The notes under the pieces are model-generated. The model did not search any database. It was not told where the DNA came from and saw nothing but the letters and a program-made list of their open reading frames with translations. Of a stretch of DNA of 8,578 nt, positions 7,380-8,578 are shown one piece after another. Positions within the stretch are counted from its first letter, which is position 1; every line of letters starts with the position of its first letter. Location of the stretch: NCBI GenBank assembly GCA_029865515.1, contig JAOUGQ010000117.1, forward strand, positions 1 to 8,578. Direction: 5' to 3'. The translations under genes and the position numbers were made by a program. The stretch comes from Nitrospirota bacterium. GTDB lineage: Bacteria > Nitrospirota > Nitrospiria > Nitrospirales > UBA8639.

Positions 7380-7453
7380 CTTTCCCCTGTCGCTACCCCT
7401 TGTATCTGAATTCACAAAAAAATGAAGAACTAGGCTGCGGTAAACGTCCTCAA

Positions 7454-7774
7454 TCACGAAGGAGCAGACAACTTTAAACCTGCAATACCTAAAATAATCA
7501 TCGCAATACACAATAATCTGACAGCCGTTTTAGGCTCATCAAACAACAGAATCCCCAATAAAACCGTGCCTACCGCCCCAATGCCCGTCCAAACGGCATA
7601 AGCGGTTCCCATCGGTATTGCACGGAGAGCGAAAGACATACAGATCATACTGACCGCCATGGCCACGACCGTGCCAACACTCGGCCACAGACGGGTAAAC
7701 CCATCCGTAAATTTCAACGCCGTCGCCCAGACAATCTCAAAAAACCCCGCCACCAACAACAACGTCCACGCCAT
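7454..7774 (-). CDS. gdx: Small multidrug resistance family protein, guanidinium exporter (Gdx/SugE) type
   Basis: This is a 106-residue inner-membrane protein with four predicted transmembrane helices at roughly 3-20, 30-50, 57-78 and 84-103, the standard SMR size and layout. SMR proteins work as antiparallel dimers that exchange substrate for protons. The central glutamate E13 lies in GFFEIVWA, and W16, S42, Y59 and W62 are the residues that line the site in guanidinium exporters. The GTAYAVWTGIGAVG block (56-69) is typical of Gdx/SugE rather than EmrE. The likely substrate is guanidinium, though SugE-type proteins are also linked to quaternary ammonium tolerance. On the - strand a purine-rich stretch (GGAGAAGGGGGAAGAG) precedes the ATG. 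No guanidine riboswitch motif was recognised upstream. The gene converges on the sulfate operon and looks functionally separate from it. Confidence 0.92.
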   Translation of the reverse strand: MAWTLLLVAGFFEIVWATALKFTDGFTRLWPSVGTVVAMAVSMICMSFALRAIPMGTAYAVWTGIGAVGTVLLGILLFDEPKTAVRLLCIAMIILGIAGLKLSAPS

Positions 7775-7927
7775 ATGTCTCTTCCCCCTTCTCCTCTATA
7801 TTTGTCACAATGACTATCAGCCCAAGTTCTGAAAATCGCCTTCCATGTATACCAGGAGGGTATGCGGAAAATCATGGCCAAAAAGTTTTTTCCTAAAACC
7901 AAAGGAGACGAAAAACATCAAGAAGCA

Positions 7928-7967
7928 TAGCCAGGGATCAAGCCTTGAATAGGGCTTGAAAGGGCTA
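7928..7967. repeat. Two-part hairpin, possible structured leader element
   Basis: The outer arms TAGCC (7928-7932) and GGCTA (7963-7967) enclose the inner arms TCAAGCC (7938-7944) and GGCTTGA (7953-7959), separated by an internal loop and capped by an 8-base loop. No T-run follows on either strand. It lies about 154 bases upstream of the gdx-like start and about 160 bases before ssrA. Confidence 0.45.
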
Positions 7968-8062
7968 CGGGATTCCCACCGGAGAAGAAGAATGCACGTC
8001 GTTGCCGGCTTGATCTTTCCTCTTTCATGGCTACCTGAATAGCAAGCTTGTGAATCTTACGG

Positions 8063-8068
8063 TATAGT
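8063..8068 (+). promoter_or_regulatory. Possible -10 element of the ssrA promoter
   Basis: TATAGT is a good -10 match and would place transcription start near 8075, giving a leader of about 50 bases to be removed by RNase P. No good -35 hexamer lies 16-18 bases upstream; TTGTGA at 8048-8053 is too close. The call therefore rests on the -10 match and position alone. Confidence 0.35.
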
Positions 8069-8124
8069 AAAGGTAGATAAAGGAACTCCCTGTGACTGAG
8101 GGAGAGAAAAAGTCATAAAACAAA

Positions 8125-8475
8125 GGGGGTGACTGGCTTCGACGGGAATCAAGAGGTCAACAGAGCGTGTCGAGCTCTCGGAGTCTCGTAAAACCTTCGG
8201 GAAAACATTAAGTGCCAACGATAACTTGGCTCTCGCGGCTTAATTGACCGCGACGTCCCTCCTCTCTTTGCCTGCGGGTGAGGAAGGGACGACACACTGC
8301 AGGCTGGTCCAAAGCCGGTGCTCAGCGGCGGCGGACGAGAACATGCTGGGCTAGCGGGTGCTCTAAGCCGGTCGGTGGGCGTGGGTAACTGCGAATAACA
8401 AATCATCGGCTACACACGTAGGGCTGTTGCGCTGAATGTTCTCGGACAGGGGTTCGATTCCCCTCACCTCCACCA
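8125..8475 (+). ncRNA. ssrA: Transfer-messenger RNA (tmRNA)
   Basis: This is a one-piece tmRNA of 351 bases, which rescues stalled ribosomes and tags the unfinished protein for proteolysis. The 5' end GGGGGTG (8125-8131) pairs with CACCTCC (8465-8471) as the acceptor stem, with one G-T pair, and is followed by ACCA at 8472-8475, so the CCA end is encoded. The GACTGGCTTCGACGGG stretch near the 5' end is the conserved D-loop-like region. The T-arm is AGGGG (8448-8452), loop TTCGATT, CCCCT (8460-8464). The tag reading frame starts at GCC 8214 and ends at TAA 8241. A long stem downstream (CGTCCCT..CCTC with GAGGAAGGGACG) fits one of the pseudoknot stems. The ends are set by the acceptor pairing. 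Confidence 0.97.
8214..8243 (+). other. tmRNA proteolysis tag reading frame (ANDNLALAA-stop)
   Basis: The codons GCC AAC GAT AAC TTG GCT CTC GCG GCT TAA encode ANDNLALAA. The resume codon for alanine is GCC. The ALAA-type end is the usual recognition signal for ClpXP and related proteases, and the AN start is the usual one for bacterial tags. The single stop TAA is not followed by a second in-frame stop. Confidence 0.93.
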
Positions 8476-8478
8476 ATC

Positions 8479-8515
8479 GGCCTCTGGATCCCATGATCCA
8501 GAGGCCCATTTTTTT
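8479..8515 (+). terminator. Intrinsic terminator of ssrA
   Basis: GGCCTCTGGATC (8479-8490) and GATCCAGAGGCC (8495-8506) form a perfect 12-pair stem with a CCAT loop, followed after CA by seven T residues (8509-8515). It begins three bases after the tmRNA CCA end, so it is the terminator of that transcript. It is the strongest terminator in the window. Confidence 0.95.
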
Positions 8516-8578
8516 CATTGAGGACACAGCCTCATGGCAATAAAAATCCAGGGTCATGACTAGTTAAGGGGATGTTTT

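Larger units (their letters stand above)
7002..7453. other. Intergenic region between cysN and the gdx-like gene
   Basis: I see no credible gene in these 452 bases. Reading frames of 65-95 codons exist on both strands, but they overlap one another, share the same repeat-like stretch and have no good ribosome binding sites. The region holds a short inverted repeat (GAGAC at 7069-7073, GTCTC at 7082-7086), the inverted repeats annotated separately at 7115-7153, 7233-7284 and 7348-7379, and an A-run at 7416-7422. On the - strand the A-run would be a T-run about 30 bases after the gdx-like gene, but no strong stem precedes it. I could not identify a clear terminator for the sulfate operon. Confidence 0.6.
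7775..8124. other. Intergenic region between the divergent gdx-like and ssrA genes
   Basis: I see no gene of normal length in these 350 bases. The left end should hold the promoter of the - strand gdx-like gene. A possible -10 TATAGA reads on the - strand from 7800 to 7795, with only a poor TTGGGC 19 bases further upstream (7825-7820). A short inverted repeat GTCA-CAA-TGAC lies beside it at 7804-7814. The middle holds the two-part hairpin at 7928-7967. A 16-codon frame (7992-8042, +) follows a GGAG at 7981-7984, but I do not call it a gene. The right end should hold the ssrA promoter. Confidence 0.55.

Noticed and set aside
7113..7477. Overlapping + strand frames of 65 and 91 codons
   Set aside because: They read through the twin-hairpin repeat in two frames, lack convincing ribosome binding sites, and the second runs into the end of the gdx-like gene.
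7775..8000. Guanidine riboswitch (ykkC, mini-ykkC or class III) upstream of the gdx-like gene
   Set aside because: I looked on the - strand for the paired ACGR loops of class II and the conserved blocks of classes I and III and found none. A covariance search would settle it.
7992..8042. 16-codon + strand frame after GGAG, as a leader peptide
   Set aside because: It ends about 80 bases before a non-coding RNA gene, so a leader peptide would have nothing to regulate; it is too short to judge otherwise.
8149..8406. 85-codon - strand frame
   Set aside because: It lies wholly inside the tmRNA on the opposite strand and has no protein-family features.
8363..8557. 64-codon - strand frame containing VEVRGIEPLSE
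   Set aside because: It is antisense to the tmRNA T-arm and 3' end. This peptide is a well-known false protein produced by translating the complement of tRNA-like ends.
8476..8578. Mobile-element attachment site at the 3' end of ssrA
   Set aside because: tmRNA ends are common integration sites, but no repeated copy of the 3' end and no integrase gene are in the window. A terminator follows directly, and the last 60 bases show nothing else.

Overview
The window carries most of an assimilatory sulfate-reduction operon on the + strand, then an unrelated small transporter gene on the - strand, and finally a tmRNA gene on the + strand. Coding density, the moderate GC content (by eye) and the domain mix suggest a free-living bacterium. 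The combination of a sulfite reductase ending in a TusA domain, an APS-type CysH, a DsrE-like protein, a TrpD-like protein, and CysD and CysN makes me think of the Nitrospirota. That placement is an inference from memory of gene content and was not tested by a search.

Positions 1-7001 hold six genes in one direction, with gaps of 2 to 73 bases and one 4-base overlap, so they look like one transcription unit whose start lies left of the window. In order they are: the 3' part of a ferredoxin-type nitrite/sulfite reductase fused to a helical domain and a TusA domain; the APS reductase CysH; a DsrE-like protein; a TrpD-like protein with altered catalytic motifs; and the two ATP sulfurylase subunits CysD and CysN. 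The enzymes would turn sulfate into APS (CysD and CysN), APS into sulfite (CysH) and sulfite into sulfide (reductase). The TusA domain and the DsrE-like protein are sulfur-carrier folds and may handle the product. No working APS kinase is visible: CysN carries a C-terminal APS-kinase-like domain whose P-loop is destroyed, which fits a pathway that uses APS directly.

Positions 7002-7453 hold no credible gene. They contain several inverted repeats and a two-hairpin element that looks like an interspersed repeat.

Positions 7454-7774 (- strand) encode a small multidrug resistance protein of the guanidinium-exporter (Gdx/SugE) type. Its upstream region to 8124 has no gene. It contains a two-part hairpin and, towards 8124, the probable promoter of the tmRNA.

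Positions 8125-8475 are ssrA (tmRNA), with a complete acceptor stem, T-arm, encoded CCA and the tag reading frame ANDNLALAA. A strong intrinsic terminator follows at 8479-8515.

The most interesting content is in the operon: three sulfur-assimilation proteins with changed or added cofactor motifs, two sulfur-carrier modules, and a degenerate phosphoribosyltransferase with no obvious role in sulfate reduction.
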